This document shows, one piece after another, positions 22,399 through 32,669 of a DNA stretch of 64,000 bases. Numbering within the stretch: position 1 is the first letter of the stretch; each line of letters starts with the position of its first letter. The translations under genes were made by a program, and so were the position numbers. The notes below the pieces were generated by a model. It was not told where the DNA came from. It saw only the letters and a list, made by a program, of their open reading frames with translations, and did no database searches. Source of the DNA: Sphingobacterium gobiense (lineage in GTDB: Bacteria > Bacteroidota > Bacteroidia > Sphingobacteriales > Sphingobacteriaceae); assembly GCF_002980575.1 (NCBI RefSeq), contig NZ_PVBS01000001.1, forward strand, positions 62,001 to 126,000, read 5' to 3'.

Positions 22399-24573
22399 CT
22401 ACTCTTTTTTGTCAGGCTCGAGTTCTGCTACGCGATTAACAAGCTCCTGTGTGATTTTTTGTAAATCTCCTGAAATTTTGCTTAAAAACTGTAACTGCTC
22501 CGTAATTAATTTACTTTCCTCACTTTCCTGCGTCACGCTGTTGAGATTCGGGAATTCTTCTTTCGGCTCAAATGTTTCTTCGTCATCATTGGCAGGGATG
22601 AGTGTAATAGCTTTATTGAGTTCTGACAATGCCTTCTTTAGCAATTTAATATGTTCTGCATGGTAAGAGCTTATATCTGCCTGGTTAACTTGCGTCAGCA
22701 GGTTGGCTGAATGTGACGAAAGAACGTGATCGAGGATCACAAACCTATTGACCTCTTTTGTGTATTTTTGCCGCCATTTGGGTTCTGTTAGCATGCGCTG
22801 GAAAGTGGAACCCATATTGGCAGACGCGATGTATACTTCCTTTCGAGCAAGCTTATAATCCGTTACCCTAAGCTCGTTTCCTGATAAGATCTGAACCGCT
22901 TGCGAGAGGTATTTATAATTCGCAATCAGTAAACTGCGTACATTGTCGCGGAATTGCGTGTTTTCCCAATTGGGAAAGATAACATAACTTGACAAAAATG
23001 CTATTGCTCCTCCTAAAAAGGTGTCAATGACACGTTCCGCTACCATCTCTAACGAGTTCGTACCATGAAAACTTAGCATAATCAGCACGTAAGGTGTGAT
23101 GAACATCACAGCGACAATGTAGTTAATACGGAACAAGCTATATCCCGCAAGGAAAAAGCATATTAATAATATAAAACGGGTGTTTATATCTGCAATGAAA
23201 AAAATGACCGCAGCTCCGATAATCCCACCAACCAATGTTCCAATAAGACGTTGCAAGTTTCTTTCTTGCGTAAGTCCAAAGCCGGGTTTCAGAATCACCA
23301 TAATTGTCAGCAGGGTCCAATAGATACCATTAGTGCTGAAATCGACTAAATTTAACACAAGATAGGTTCCCGAAAGCACAATAGCCAAGCGTAATGCATG
23401 GCGAAACATAGATGATGCTAAACTAAGGTTGCTTCTGAACTTCTTCCAGTCGATTTGATCCCGTGTTACGAATTGCGACGCAGAATCAATTTCTTCTTTC
23501 GGAATACCTGATCCAAAATTGGAGGAACTATAACTATATATATTTTCTAAGTAGGTGATGATACTGCGGATATTAATAACCACTTTCTTAAGTGGGATTG
23601 TATTGACGCCTTTTTTATCGAGTTCCTCTATAGCATCCCGTAAACGATTAATATCGCTTTCAAATGTATAGGTGGGTCTGGGCATCTTGTTGGCGTTGAT
23701 AGCGTAAGCTATATTGTCCAACTCACTAGTCACTTTCAATATTACATGTTTGAAATGTATAAGTATCCCATACTGACCATAAGTCGATTTAATGATGTTG
23801 TAGTCGTACTGTGTTGTCATGCTCTGCTCGAAAAGATCGACAATATCCGAAAAGACAAGTGTGAGATAACGACCGATCTTGGTCGTATCCTTAATAGAAC
23901 GTTTGCTTTGGAAAAGAATATCCCGCACAGATTCCTGATGATTGTTTACTTCAACTTGTTTATCAATCAATTTGAGGTAGTTGCTGTCTATATTAACATT
24001 CGGATCATAAAAATTTGCTTTCAGCCGGATATAATCTGCTACATAACGTATGGACTCAGAAAGTTCTTGTTGCGCGATGCGATACGGGCGTATCTGTACA
24101 AGTGACATACTAATGAACATATACCATAACCCACCAATAACGATCAGAAATAAATGAAGCCAATTATTTTCTGTCGTTAGCTCATGCTGTACATTAAAAA
24201 GCATCAGGAGTGTACACATAGCACCCACAGTTGCAGCACGAGCATTGAAAACAGCAAACATAGCGAAAAAGAAGCTCAACACTGCGATTATGATAGTAGT
24301 CAAGGCTACCGAAAAATTGACATGGACGATAATCAGATAAGTCAACATGCCTATACCCACTGTAGATAGCATGCCCAAACGACGATGAGAGGGGGCTCCT
24401 GGTGTGTCGGAAAGTCCAATCAATAACGCACCGAATGAGATTAATGTACCTTCATGCAGATACCCCAAGTAAATACATATTAATAACGGAATGATACATC
24501 CGAGTGTGAATTTCAGTCCTTCAGCGAAATACTGGCTGTAGAAGAAATGACTAATTTCCTTCGTCCTTTCCAT
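22399..24573 (-). CDS. FUSC/YccS-family inner membrane protein
   Basis: 724 residues with two blocks of about six membrane helices (about 15-160 and 400-540), each followed by a soluble helical region. This is the FUSC duplication seen in YccS, YhfK and AaeB. The second block has the family core A-L-R-L-A-I-V-L-S-G-T-Y-L-V, W-T-L-L-T-I-M-V-I-L-K-P and R-L-I-G-T-L-V-G-G-I-I-G-A. The C-terminus is acidic and possibly coiled coil. It is probably an efflux-type protein; the substrate is unknown. It may be cotranscribed with the YpdA-like gene nine bases downstream. Confidence 0.82.
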   Translation of the reverse strand: MERTKEISHFFYSQYFAEGLKFTLGCIIPLLICIYLGYLHEGTLISFGALLIGLSDTPGAPSHRRLGMLSTVGIGMLTYLIIVHVNFSVALTTIIIAVLSFFFAMFAVFNARAATVGAMCTLLMLFNVQHELTTENNWLHLFLIVIGGLWYMFISMSLVQIRPYRIAQQELSESIRYVADYIRLKANFYDPNVNIDSNYLKLIDKQVEVNNHQESVRDILFQSKRSIKDTTKIGRYLTLVFSDIVDLFEQSMTTQYDYNIIKSTYGQYGILIHFKHVILKVTSELDNIAYAINANKMPRPTYTFESDINRLRDAIEELDKKGVNTIPLKKVVINIRSIITYLENIYSYSSSNFGSGIPKEEIDSASQFVTRDQIDWKKFRSNLSLASSMFRHALRLAIVLSGTYLVLNLVDFSTNGIYWTLLTIMVILKPGFGLTQERNLQRLIGTLVGGIIGAAVIFFIADINTRFILLICFFLAGYSLFRINYIVAVMFITPYVLIMLSFHGTNSLEMVAERVIDTFLGGAIAFLSSYVIFPNWENTQFRDNVRSLLIANYKYLSQAVQILSGNELRVTDYKLARKEVYIASANMGSTFQRMLTEPKWRQKYTKEVNRFVILDHVLSSHSANLLTQVNQADISSYHAEHIKLLKKALSELNKAITLIPANDDEETFEPKEEFPNLNSVTQESEESKLITEQLQFLSKISGDLQKITQELVNRVAELEPDKKE

Positions 24574-24888
24574 AAAAAAAATGTGTAAACAAAGATAGCA
24601 AAACCTTCAAGAATCCTCGAATCCAACGGTGTTTATGAAAAGAACTTATCAAGATCGTCGACACAAAAGGCCGTTTGCAATTGGCTTACTTAGTTTCTTC
24701 TAAAGAAAGATAAATAAAACAAACACATTCGAGAAAAATAAAAGACGAAAATTTATATTTTTTGTAATGAAAATGTAGTTTTGGTGTTTTAATCACATCT
24801 ATAAGTTGGTTTTGTTGTTAAAAAATTATATTTTAGTCCAATTCGAATTTATTGTTTTCGAAATCTATGTTATTCCTTAATTTTAAGC
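24574..24888. promoter_or_regulatory. Divergent intergenic region FUSC/ppc
   Basis: 315 bases with no ORF. TAGTTTTG at 24776-24783 fits TAnnTTTG and could be the -7 element for ppc, but no -33 TTTG is at the right distance. Nothing else was recognised. Confidence 0.35.
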
Positions 24889-27462
24889 ATGAAGATAAGT
24901 CAAAAAAAATCTGTCTTTCACAATGAAGTTTTAACACGCTTTGATTTGTATAAAAGCTTGTTTTTAACATTACCTTTTCAAAGTGTTAAGCACACGGGTA
25001 CCATCCTACCTTTTTTTTCTACGCATTGTGAAAAAGGTGTAAATGAGCGATTAGCGCCGGAAGAAATTATAGATAGTTTCTTTGGTCAAGATGAACAATA
25101 TGTGCAAGAGGAGGACAGGATCGATTTTCTCTTTAGGATCGTACAGTATATTGAACGGCAGGTAGTTCTTTTCGATGCCGTGGAGGATTCGGCTTTCCAC
25201 GCAGTGGGTAAAACAGACGAACTGGGAATCTTGCAATCGTTGTTCCGGCGTGCGCAAGAAAATCCTGAACTAAAAAAGAAGATAGTTGATAAACTGAATA
25301 ATTTCTCAGTAAGGCTTGTGTTAACGGCACATCCTACACAGTTCTATCCTGGACCAGTTTTGGCGATTATCACCGATCTAATAGACGCGCTGAGAGGAAA
25401 TGATGTTCATAATATTCAGCTTTTACTACAGCAGTTGGGTAAAACACCGTTTATAAATAAAGAAAAACCGACACCGGTGGACGAAGCGGCTAGTTTAGCT
25501 TGGTTCTTGGAAAATGTTTTCTATAAAGTAGCGTCTGAAATACATTCAAATATCGACAGTGAACTGGAGTTGCCTATCGATGATGTAAAGCAACTTATCG
25601 AACTCGGGTTTTGGCCAGGGGGAGATAGAGACGGCAATCCCAATGTGACAGCGGAGAGTACAAAAAAGGTGGCAAATATGTTACGTACTATTCTGTTTCG
25701 CTGCTACTATCGGGATTTTCGTTTGTTAAGGCGGCGGATCACTTTCCGCGGAACACAAAAATACCTAGACCTGCTACAGGACCTGTTCTATGAAAATAGT
25801 TTCCATCCGGCGGAAAAACCGACAGATGACACACGCAAAATATTGGAAAACTTAGAAGGGGTAAAAGAGGTGCTGAATACCATGCATGATGGCCTTTTTG
25901 TCGAGCTGGTAGAAGATTTGATTCGTAAGGTTAATACTTTCGGATGTTATTTTACGACATTGGACGTTCGTCAGGACAGCAGCATCCTGCGGAACACGTT
26001 TAATTATTTAGTTGAACGTCATCCTGAGACAGCGTTAGACCTCAAAACGGTAACATCTTCGGAAGCCGATAAAGAAAAGCATATTCCGTTTTCGGAACTG
26101 AGACTTGGGTTTGACAAAGATGCAGATAAACTTGTTATCGATACACTGGAAGTTATCGAATTATTGAAAGATATTCAGAAATCTGGAAGTGAGCGAGCCG
26201 CACAGCGTTTTATTATAAGTAATTGCCAGCAGGCGTCGGATATTTTGGGCTTAATGCAGCTATTTCTTTGGTCTGGATGGGAAAAAGAAAGTTTAACTAT
26301 TGATTTTGTGCCATTATTTGAAACGGTAGATGACCTTTCTCGAGCGGCTGATGTGATGCGGAGCTTATACACAAATGTGGAATATTCGAAACATATTAGA
26401 CGTCGTGGTAATAAACAAACTATCATGCTCGGATTTTCTGACAGTACAAAAGATGGTGGATACCTGATGGCCAACTGGTCTATCTATAAAGCAAAAATAG
26501 AGTTAACGGCCATTGCTCGGGAATATGACGTTGACTTAGTTTTTTTTGACGGCCGGGGAGGCCCTCCGGCTCGCGGAGGCGGAAAAACACAGCGTTTTTA
26601 TGCTTCGATGGGTAAAGAGATTGCTAATGAACATATCCAGTTGACGATTCAAGGACAAACTATCAGCAGCCAATATGGCTCTTTGGAAACTGCGAAGTAC
26701 AATATTGAGCAGTTGTTGCAAGCGGGAATTATATCAGAACTCCAACAAAAAGACGGTGATACACTGACAAAAAAACAGAAAGAGGTAATAGACCAGATGG
26801 CGCATGAGAGCCATGATAAATTTATGTCACTCCGAAAACACCCGTTGTTTTTAAAGTATCTGGAGACGCTAAGTCCATTAAAGCAATTGTCGGAAGTGAA
26901 CATCAGTAGCCGTCCAGTAAAGCGAAATTCAGGTAAAGAGTTGCGCTTGGAGGACTTGCGGGCGATAAGTTTTGTAACTTCCTGGAGCCAGTTAAAGCAG
27001 AATATCCCTGGGTTTTATGGTGTTGGTACGGCATTGCAGTGGGCAGAAGAAAACAATCTATGGTCTTATGTTAAAAACTTATATGAAAGTTCGGGTATGT
27101 TCAAGACCATTATCGACAACTGTATGATGTCTATGACCAAATCAAACTTTGATATTACTGCTTATATGCAGTACGATGAAACATTTGGTGACTTCTGGAA
27201 AATGCTTCGGGATGAATTTGAACTAACAAAAAAATATGTGCTTAAATTGAGTAACTCGTCTGTATTGATGGAAGATTACCCGATTGAGCGAGCATCTGTC
27301 TTAGCGCGCGAGAAAATTGTGCTGCCATTGCTGACGATACAACATTATGCGATCTGCTCTTTGCGGAATAAGAAAATGTCGCCAGAACAGGAGGCTATTT
27401 ACAGAAAACTTATTGCGCGAACCATCTACGGTGTCGTAAATGCCGGTCGAAATGTTGCGTAG
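24889..27462 (+). CDS. ppc: Phosphoenolpyruvate carboxylase
   Basis: 857 residues. PEPC carboxylates PEP with bicarbonate to give oxaloacetate, refilling the citrate cycle. The catalytic His is in L-T-A-H-P-T-Q (H148). Other signatures are G-G-D-R-D-G-N-P-N-V-T near 245, the loop G-R-G-G-P-P-A-R-G-G-G-K-T near 555 with its arginines, and S-R-P-V-K-R near 675. The length is close to the usual 850-950. It is monocistronic or followed by the DUF4142 gene 95 bases later. Confidence 0.95.
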   Translation: MKISQKKSVFHNEVLTRFDLYKSLFLTLPFQSVKHTGTILPFFSTHCEKGVNERLAPEEIIDSFFGQDEQYVQEEDRIDFLFRIVQYIERQVVLFDAVEDSAFHAVGKTDELGILQSLFRRAQENPELKKKIVDKLNNFSVRLVLTAHPTQFYPGPVLAIITDLIDALRGNDVHNIQLLLQQLGKTPFINKEKPTPVDEAASLAWFLENVFYKVASEIHSNIDSELELPIDDVKQLIELGFWPGGDRDGNPNVTAESTKKVANMLRTILFRCYYRDFRLLRRRITFRGTQKYLDLLQDLFYENSFHPAEKPTDDTRKILENLEGVKEVLNTMHDGLFVELVEDLIRKVNTFGCYFTTLDVRQDSSILRNTFNYLVERHPETALDLKTVTSSEADKEKHIPFSELRLGFDKDADKLVIDTLEVIELLKDIQKSGSERAAQRFIISNCQQASDILGLMQLFLWSGWEKESLTIDFVPLFETVDDLSRAADVMRSLYTNVEYSKHIRRRGNKQTIMLGFSDSTKDGGYLMANWSIYKAKIELTAIAREYDVDLVFFDGRGGPPARGGGKTQRFYASMGKEIANEHIQLTIQGQTISSQYGSLETAKYNIEQLLQAGIISELQQKDGDTLTKKQKEVIDQMAHESHDKFMSLRKHPLFLKYLETLSPLKQLSEVNISSRPVKRNSGKELRLEDLRAISFVTSWSQLKQNIPGFYGVGTALQWAEENNLWSYVKNLYESSGMFKTIIDNCMMSMTKSNFDITAYMQYDETFGDFWKMLRDEFELTKKYVLKLSNSSVLMEDYPIERASVLAREKIVLPLLTIQHYAICSLRNKKMSPEQEAIYRKLIARTIYGVVNAGRNVA

Positions 27463-27505
27463 TATGTCGGACTTTTTATTTTACACAGGAAGTAGATTAT
27501 TTTTT

Positions 27506-27513
27506 TATTTTTG
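27506..27513 (+). promoter_or_regulatory. Candidate -7 element for DUF4142 gene
   Basis: TATTTTTG matches TAnnTTTG and lies 44 bases before the ATG. The expected -33 TTTG is not obvious. Confidence 0.35.
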
Positions 27514-27557
27514 TAGGATAAAATAGAAAAGGGATAAACAAAAAATAGAAAATACAG

Positions 27558-28184
27558 ATGAAATTAAGTACTTTATTCGTTGCTGGTGTGTGTGCAGGCA
27601 CCCTGTTTGCATCTTGTGATCCTCACGTTGCGAAGGAAAGACAGTTAAGCTTAACGCATACGACATTGGTTGACAACGATGCTTATCAGTTCTTTCAACT
27701 TGTAGGTTCAAAGGTGGTATACGAAAATGATTACGCTGCTTACGCAGGGGGTGTAGCACGTTCTTCGCAAGCAAAACAACTGGCTGCCAAAGCGCAGGAA
27801 GTGTATGGCTTTTTAGTTCCTCAATTGGACAGCTTAGCTAGATTAAAGCAGGTAGATTTTCCAATTAAGGGAGCCGCAAGATATGCGGTAGCGGTTGAAG
27901 CACAAACTGCGGTAGAGCGAGAAAAAGTTGCGGGAAACCGTGTCGATTCGGACGAGTTGGATGAGGATGAGTTGACGACCGAGCACGTGGCTTCTGTATC
28001 GTATTCGGATGATGCATATATTCATCATGTGCAACATGAGACAGCTATCATGAAAGACCAGCTTCAACGGATGACCCGTAATACAGACAAAGAGGTGCGA
28101 GCATTTGCAGAGGAGAACCAGGGAAAAGTAGCGGAATTATTTGCTCTTGCTGGTGGCAAGGAGGATGCTAATGCTCATCATTAA
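27558..28184 (+). CDS. DUF4142-like lipoprotein
   Basis: 208 residues. The N-terminal leader ends L-F-A-S-C (Cys20), a lipoprotein signal with Asp at +2. The mature part is alpha-helical and rich in Ala, Glu and Lys, with two stretches of H-x-x-x-x-x-x-M/Q pattern, consistent with the ferritin-like DUF4142 fold. The function of the family is unknown; several members are stress-induced periplasmic proteins. A good hairpin terminator follows. Confidence 0.65.
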   Translation: MKLSTLFVAGVCAGTLFASCDPHVAKERQLSLTHTTLVDNDAYQFFQLVGSKVVYENDYAAYAGGVARSSQAKQLAAKAQEVYGFLVPQLDSLARLKQVDFPIKGAARYAVAVEAQTAVEREKVAGNRVDSDELDEDELTTEHVASVSYSDDAYIHHVQHETAIMKDQLQRMTRNTDKEVRAFAEENQGKVAELFALAGGKEDANAHH

Positions 28185-28221
28185 AAGGTGTATTTAGCTT
28201 AGCTATATACTAAATAATGAA

Positions 28222-28252
28222 AAGGAATGTAGAAAACTGCATTCCTTTTTTT
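28222..28252 (+). terminator. Terminator after DUF4142 gene
   Basis: AAGGAATG and CATTCCTT form a stem followed by a run of seven T. Confidence 0.85.
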
Positions 28253-28340
28253 ATGAGGAAAATACTGTTTATTGCAAAAGTCTGTCGATTTAAGTATATT
28301 CGCTATACTAAAATCTAAGTATAAATTAAGTTAATCATTT

Positions 28341-29291
28341 TTGAAGCCAGTATTTTTAAGACCGTTTTTTGCAGTTTCGTCACATTGGTGGCCTTTGTTA
28401 AAGATCAATTTTTACGTTTTTTATTTTTTCTTTATCCAGATAAGTAATAATACGGAATCATTTGAACATTCCGTCGCAATCGCATCGGTTTATATCGTTG
28501 CTGTAGTTATAATAGAGATAGGTCAAAATTGTCTTCATTTGTGTTTTCGCACAGGACACTATGTGAAAGCGGGTTTGATGGTGGCGGCAAGTTATAGCTT
28601 GCTAGCTATGATTGCGTTTTACGTTTTGCATAGAAGCGATAACTTTGTGGCTAAAGAAATATGGAACAGCCAGATAGATGCTTCGTGGAGTGTTTTTCTA
28701 CCAAACTTTAACAAGTTTTACTGGACATTTTTTAAATATGCTGTGATCTTATTTTTAATAAAGCAAATATTGCTCATGTTAAGATTGCTTTCATTTCGTA
28801 AACGAACTAAACTAACGACCGTTCTGAAAACTGAAACCACACTATCCGCCCCGTCATGTAAAAAACTAGCTACCTGGCGTGATCAGGAAGGAGAAAATGA
28901 TTTACCGTCGTCGGAGAAAAAAATGGACACCTCCCCCATAGAATTGCCTGAAAGTTTCGATTTAATGACCATAAAGGTGGGAGCGGTAACCTATGCGCTG
29001 GATGTTTTTAGCATTGTATATCTAGAAGTATATGACGATACTACGACTGTATATCTTAATGATGACTCTCATGTGGAAGTTAAAATTCCTCTATCAAGAC
29101 TTCTTGATCGTTTGCCCAAGAGTAGGTTCGTTAAAGTACATGATAGTAGAGCCATTGCTGTACCATATTTCTTACGCGAGACGGGAGGTCATGTTTATAT
29201 GCGTTGTTATGAAGATAAGGGCTTGAAACTCGGGAGGGCGGATCGATTTCCGGAATATAAAGAGTGGAAAGAACGCAATAGACTCAAATAG
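28341..29291 (+). CDS. Membrane-anchored LytTR DNA-binding regulator
   Basis: 316 residues, starting at TTG 28341; there is an in-frame stop 15 bases earlier and no upstream ATG. About four membrane helices occupy residues 15-150. A LytTR domain follows at about 210-305, with L-E-V-Y-D-D-T-T-T-V-Y-L, then S-R-L-L-D-R-L-P and F-V-K-V-H-D-S-R-A-I-A-V. LytTR domains bind DNA through beta strands. The protein lacks a receiver domain, so the signal probably comes through the membrane part. No histidine kinase is adjacent. A strong terminator follows. Confidence 0.82.
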   Translation: MKPVFLRPFFAVSSHWWPLLKINFYVFYFFFIQISNNTESFEHSVAIASVYIVAVVIIEIGQNCLHLCFRTGHYVKAGLMVAASYSLLAMIAFYVLHRSDNFVAKEIWNSQIDASWSVFLPNFNKFYWTFFKYAVILFLIKQILLMLRLLSFRKRTKLTTVLKTETTLSAPSCKKLATWRDQEGENDLPSSEKKMDTSPIELPESFDLMTIKVGAVTYALDVFSIVYLEVYDDTTTVYLNDDSHVEVKIPLSRLLDRLPKSRFVKVHDSRAIAVPYFLRETGGHVYMRCYEDKGLKLGRADRFPEYKEWKERNRLK

Positions 29292-29317
29292 GACAGTACG
29301 TTGGCTATACTATAAAA

Positions 29318-29350
29318 AAAGGTTTTCAAACGGGGAGAATGAAAACCTTT
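29318..29350 (+). terminator. Terminator after LytTR gene
   Basis: AAAGGTTTTC and GAAAACCTTT form a ten-base perfect stem around a 13-base loop. The downstream T-run is short. Confidence 0.7.
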
Positions 29351-29558
29351 AGCTAACCAATTATAAACCTAAATTATGATGATGCAAATATAGTGTATTT
29401 TTAACACTAAGCAAATTTTTTTTAAAAAATTAGAAGGCTTATGGCGTTTTGTACATTGATACGTTTATAGACGATGTCACCCTCTTTAGTTTTGAATAGA
29501 AAGTTGCTCATATTGCTTGCAGGTATCAAGAACAAGTATCAAGAAATTAAAAGATAGG

Positions 29559-30209
29559 TTAATGGATGCAAAAAATATCGTTTTCGTGAAAAGCGTATCG
29601 AATCGCATCAACAAGGGTTGATTTTGTGTCGAAACCGGTAAATAGACTAAAAGCGGGTAAAATAATTTGTTGTGTCGAGACGACAAAGCATGGAAAGGTA
29701 ATTGTTCTTTTCGTGGGCATTCGCAGACGGATGCCGGGATGTACATGTCCGCTGATGGTATGAGCGTTGGGAAGGGGAGAAGCTTGGTGTGTAAAATAAA
29801 TGTTGTCCAAATGCCAATCTTGATAGGTTTCGTGAATACCCATTTTGTTCCACTTCTCGTCTGCAAAACGATCATGGTTTCCTTTAATTAAAACAAATTT
29901 GATATGAGGAAACTTAACAATAGATTGCTGCAACAAACTAACCTCCGCGTTAGTACCGGCATGAATTAAATCACCTACGATAATGACCTGTTTAACGGGG
30001 AAATATTGTATCAATTGTTCTAGACGTTGCAAATCCTGCAGTGATACCTGCATTGGGAGGGCAATACCATTTTTCCGAAAATGTGCCGCTTTACCTAAAT
30101 GTAAATCAGAAAGGATGAGTGCGTGATGCTTTTCCCAGAACAGTACACGTTGATTCGTCAATGTCAATGATGTGTTGGAAAAGGATATGTTTTGTGTTAT
30201 AATATTCAT
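29559..30209 (-). CDS. pdeM: Ligase-associated metallophosphoesterase PdeM
   Basis: 216 residues from the ATG at 30209, which overlaps the helicase stop as ATGA. Calcineurin-like metal motifs are present: S-D-L-H-L-G-K (D35, H37), G-D-L-I-H-A-G, G-N-H-D and G-H-V-H-P. The context (exonuclease, ligase and Lhr-like helicase in one operon) is that of the ligase-associated DNA damage response set, where this member is annotated as PdeM. It would hydrolyse phosphodiester bonds of damaged DNA ends; the substrate is not proven. Confidence 0.88.
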   Translation of the reverse strand: MNIITQNISFSNTSLTLTNQRVLFWEKHHALILSDLHLGKAAHFRKNGIALPMQVSLQDLQRLEQLIQYFPVKQVIIVGDLIHAGTNAEVSLLQQSIVKFPHIKFVLIKGNHDRFADEKWNKMGIHETYQDWHLDNIYFTHQASPLPNAHTISGHVHPGIRLRMPTKRTITFPCFVVSTQQIILPAFSLFTGFDTKSTLVDAIRYAFHENDIFCIH

Positions 30210-32668
30210 CGTTTTCTTTTGGGAGATTTCCAATTGCTCTGCTGTAGCCTCTTGATACGATTCGTCAAATCTTCGCTTGATAGGGATTGCCGCAAACTGT
30301 CTACTTTGATAGGAAAGCTCAACGGCGTAAACCCAGTTGCAAATTTATAAATGATTTTGCTATGATGTATCCGTTCAAATGCAGCTACTAATCGTGGTTC
30401 TTCCAATTGTTGATTGAATACTTCCGTATACGCTTGACGCAACAGTAGGTTTTGTGGATCATGTTCTTCCAAAACTTGAAAAATAATGCCCGAAGAAGCT
30501 TGTAAAGACTTGTTGTTTTGTTGCTTTCCATATAGGTTTTGAACCACCATACCCGAGATGACGGCAATATCCCGAAACTTCCGCTTCGCCATTTCTGTAG
30601 CGTTAATGCTGCTGATTACATCTTCCATCAAATTTTCCCGACGGAGGATTTTTTTTAATTGAGATTCATCTAATGCGATTTCTGAATCAGAAAATAATTC
30701 GAATCCGTAATCGTTCATTGCCATAGAAAAACTTATTGGAATCAACAAACTAATGCGGTAAGCGACTAAGCTCGCCATGACTTCATGTACCAACCTCCCT
30801 TCAAATGGATACATAAAAAGATGGTACCCTTCTTTGGTATGGATAGACTCCACCAAAAATTCGTCTTCTGCGGGAATATGCGAATGTTCATTTTGTCGTA
30901 CCACCAAAGGATGTAAGAATTGCAGTTCTTTTTCACGGCTATCGGGATGTCTGGCGCGTGCCAGTTTTTGACGAAGGAATTGACTTAAATTGGAACTTAA
31001 TGGTAAACGACCACCTAGCCAGCTTGGCGTAAAGGCTTTGCCGGAAGAGCTTCGGACATAAGCAGTCATCTCCTTGACACGAATCAGTTCGAGCACGCGA
31101 CCAGCCAAAACAAATTTATCACCACTATGCAATCTGGAAATAAAATATTCCTCCACCATGCCAATATAGCCTCCGGAAAGAAACTTAACCCGCATCATCG
31201 CATCACTTACAATAACGCCCATATTCATCCGATGTAGCATAGCAGTACGCCTTTTCTCAACAACTAGCAGTCCATCTTTTTTTTTCACAACTTTATGAAA
31301 CTCTTCATAATTCTTGCCGATAGCGCCTCCCTGCGTGATGAAAAAGATACACCAGCCCCATTCCTCCTCGGTTATCTCTTGAAATGCGAACGTGTTTTTG
31401 ATAACCGGGTAGAGCTCATTGGCTTTAAAGCCGCCCCCTAATGCTATGGTAACCAGAAACTGAACCAATACGTCAAACGTGAGTACCATGGGATCCCTGT
31501 TTTCTATGGTTTGCGTTTTGACTGCCTCCTTTAAGGCGGCAACTTCAATCAGTTCCAGCGAATGTGTGGGAACAAAGTAAATTTTTGAAAGTTCGTACGG
31601 TGAATGTCCACTGCGCCCTGCCCGTTGCATAAAACGCGCTACCCCCTTGCTTGATCCGACTTGAACAACCGTGTCGACAGGTTTAAAATCTACACCCAAG
31701 TCGAGAGAAGAAGTGGCAACAACAGCTTTTAACTTTCCCTCACTCAATGCTTCCTCTATCCATTGCCGGATATGGCTGTCAATAGAACTGTGATGTAGTG
31801 CAATCTGACCCGCAAAGTCAGGGTACGCTTCCAATAGCAATTGATACCACATTTCACTTTGGCTTCTGGTATTGGTGAAAACTAATGTTGATTTACTTTC
31901 TAAAATGATCGGTACGACTTCTTCCGCTAACTTGCCACCCAAATGTCCGGCCCAGGGCAATACCTCCACTTCCGTCGGAAATACAGGAATAATGGCAATC
32001 TTCTTTTTCTCACGAGCAACAATTTTTACTCTTTTTTCCACCGTAGGTATGAGCACCTCCATAGCTTCGTCGAGATTGCCAATGGTGGCAGTAATACCCC
32101 ATATGCGGAAATTTGGGTGTTGATGTTTTAAAAAGCCTAACGCTAACTCTACCATCACACCTCGCTTTGTTCCGAGCAGTTCGTGCCATTCATCTACTGC
32201 AATACATTGCAAGGCATGGAAGAAATGTTGACGGCCTTTTTGTGCGAGCAATAGGTGTAGACTTTCGGGTGTTACCAATAGTACATCCGGCATTTGTCTG
32301 CTTTGCCGTTGCTTTATTTTAATATCCGTATCACCATTCCGTACCTCCACTTCCCAGTCTAGGCCAATCTCATCAATGACTTCCTGCATCGCCCGGGCCA
32401 AATCTTTTGCCAACGAACGTAGCGGGGTAATCCATAATAGCTTTAGCCCTTTTTGATAACGGGAAGGATTATTCATGAAATCAATCAATACCGCGAGAAA
32501 AATGGAGAAGGTTTTTCCGAATCCAGTGGGAGCTACTACCATGCCACTATAACCGTTGCCATATTTTTTCCAAGCTTTTTTCTGGAAGCTAAAAGGTGTA
32601 TTGCCTTTTTGCTGCATCCAGTTGGTGATAATGGTATAGCCCTCCGTATGTTGCTTGTTGTTTTTCAA
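30206..32668 (-). CDS. Lhr-like ligase-associated DEXH-box helicase
   Basis: 820 residues of superfamily 2. Walker A is V-V-A-P-T-G-F-G-K-T near residue 45, the DEXH motif is V-D-E-W-H-E near 153, and motif VI is Q-R-A-G-R-S-G-H near 343. After the RecA domains comes the winged-helix/Lhr core region and a C-terminal domain with a distinct all-alpha tail. Lhr-type enzymes unwind DNA or DNA:RNA 3'-5'. It is the third gene of the four-gene repair operon, one base after the ligase stop and overlapping pdeM by four bases. Confidence 0.92.
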   Translation of the reverse strand: MKNNKQHTEGYTIITNWMQQKGNTPFSFQKKAWKKYGNGYSGMVVAPTGFGKTFSIFLAVLIDFMNNPSRYQKGLKLLWITPLRSLAKDLARAMQEVIDEIGLDWEVEVRNGDTDIKIKQRQSRQMPDVLLVTPESLHLLLAQKGRQHFFHALQCIAVDEWHELLGTKRGVMVELALGFLKHQHPNFRIWGITATIGNLDEAMEVLIPTVEKRVKIVAREKKKIAIIPVFPTEVEVLPWAGHLGGKLAEEVVPIILESKSTLVFTNTRSQSEMWYQLLLEAYPDFAGQIALHHSSIDSHIRQWIEEALSEGKLKAVVATSSLDLGVDFKPVDTVVQVGSSKGVARFMQRAGRSGHSPYELSKIYFVPTHSLELIEVAALKEAVKTQTIENRDPMVLTFDVLVQFLVTIALGGGFKANELYPVIKNTFAFQEITEEEWGWCIFFITQGGAIGKNYEEFHKVVKKKDGLLVVEKRRTAMLHRMNMGVIVSDAMMRVKFLSGGYIGMVEEYFISRLHSGDKFVLAGRVLELIRVKEMTAYVRSSSGKAFTPSWLGGRLPLSSNLSQFLRQKLARARHPDSREKELQFLHPLVVRQNEHSHIPAEDEFLVESIHTKEGYHLFMYPFEGRLVHEVMASLVAYRISLLIPISFSMAMNDYGFELFSDSEIALDESQLKKILRRENLMEDVISSINATEMAKRKFRDIAVISGMVVQNLYGKQQNNKSLQASSGIIFQVLEEHDPQNLLLRQAYTEVFNQQLEEPRLVAAFERIHHSKIIYKFATGFTPLSFPIKVDSLRQSLSSEDLTNRIKRLQQSNWKSPKRKR

Positions 32669-32669
32669 A

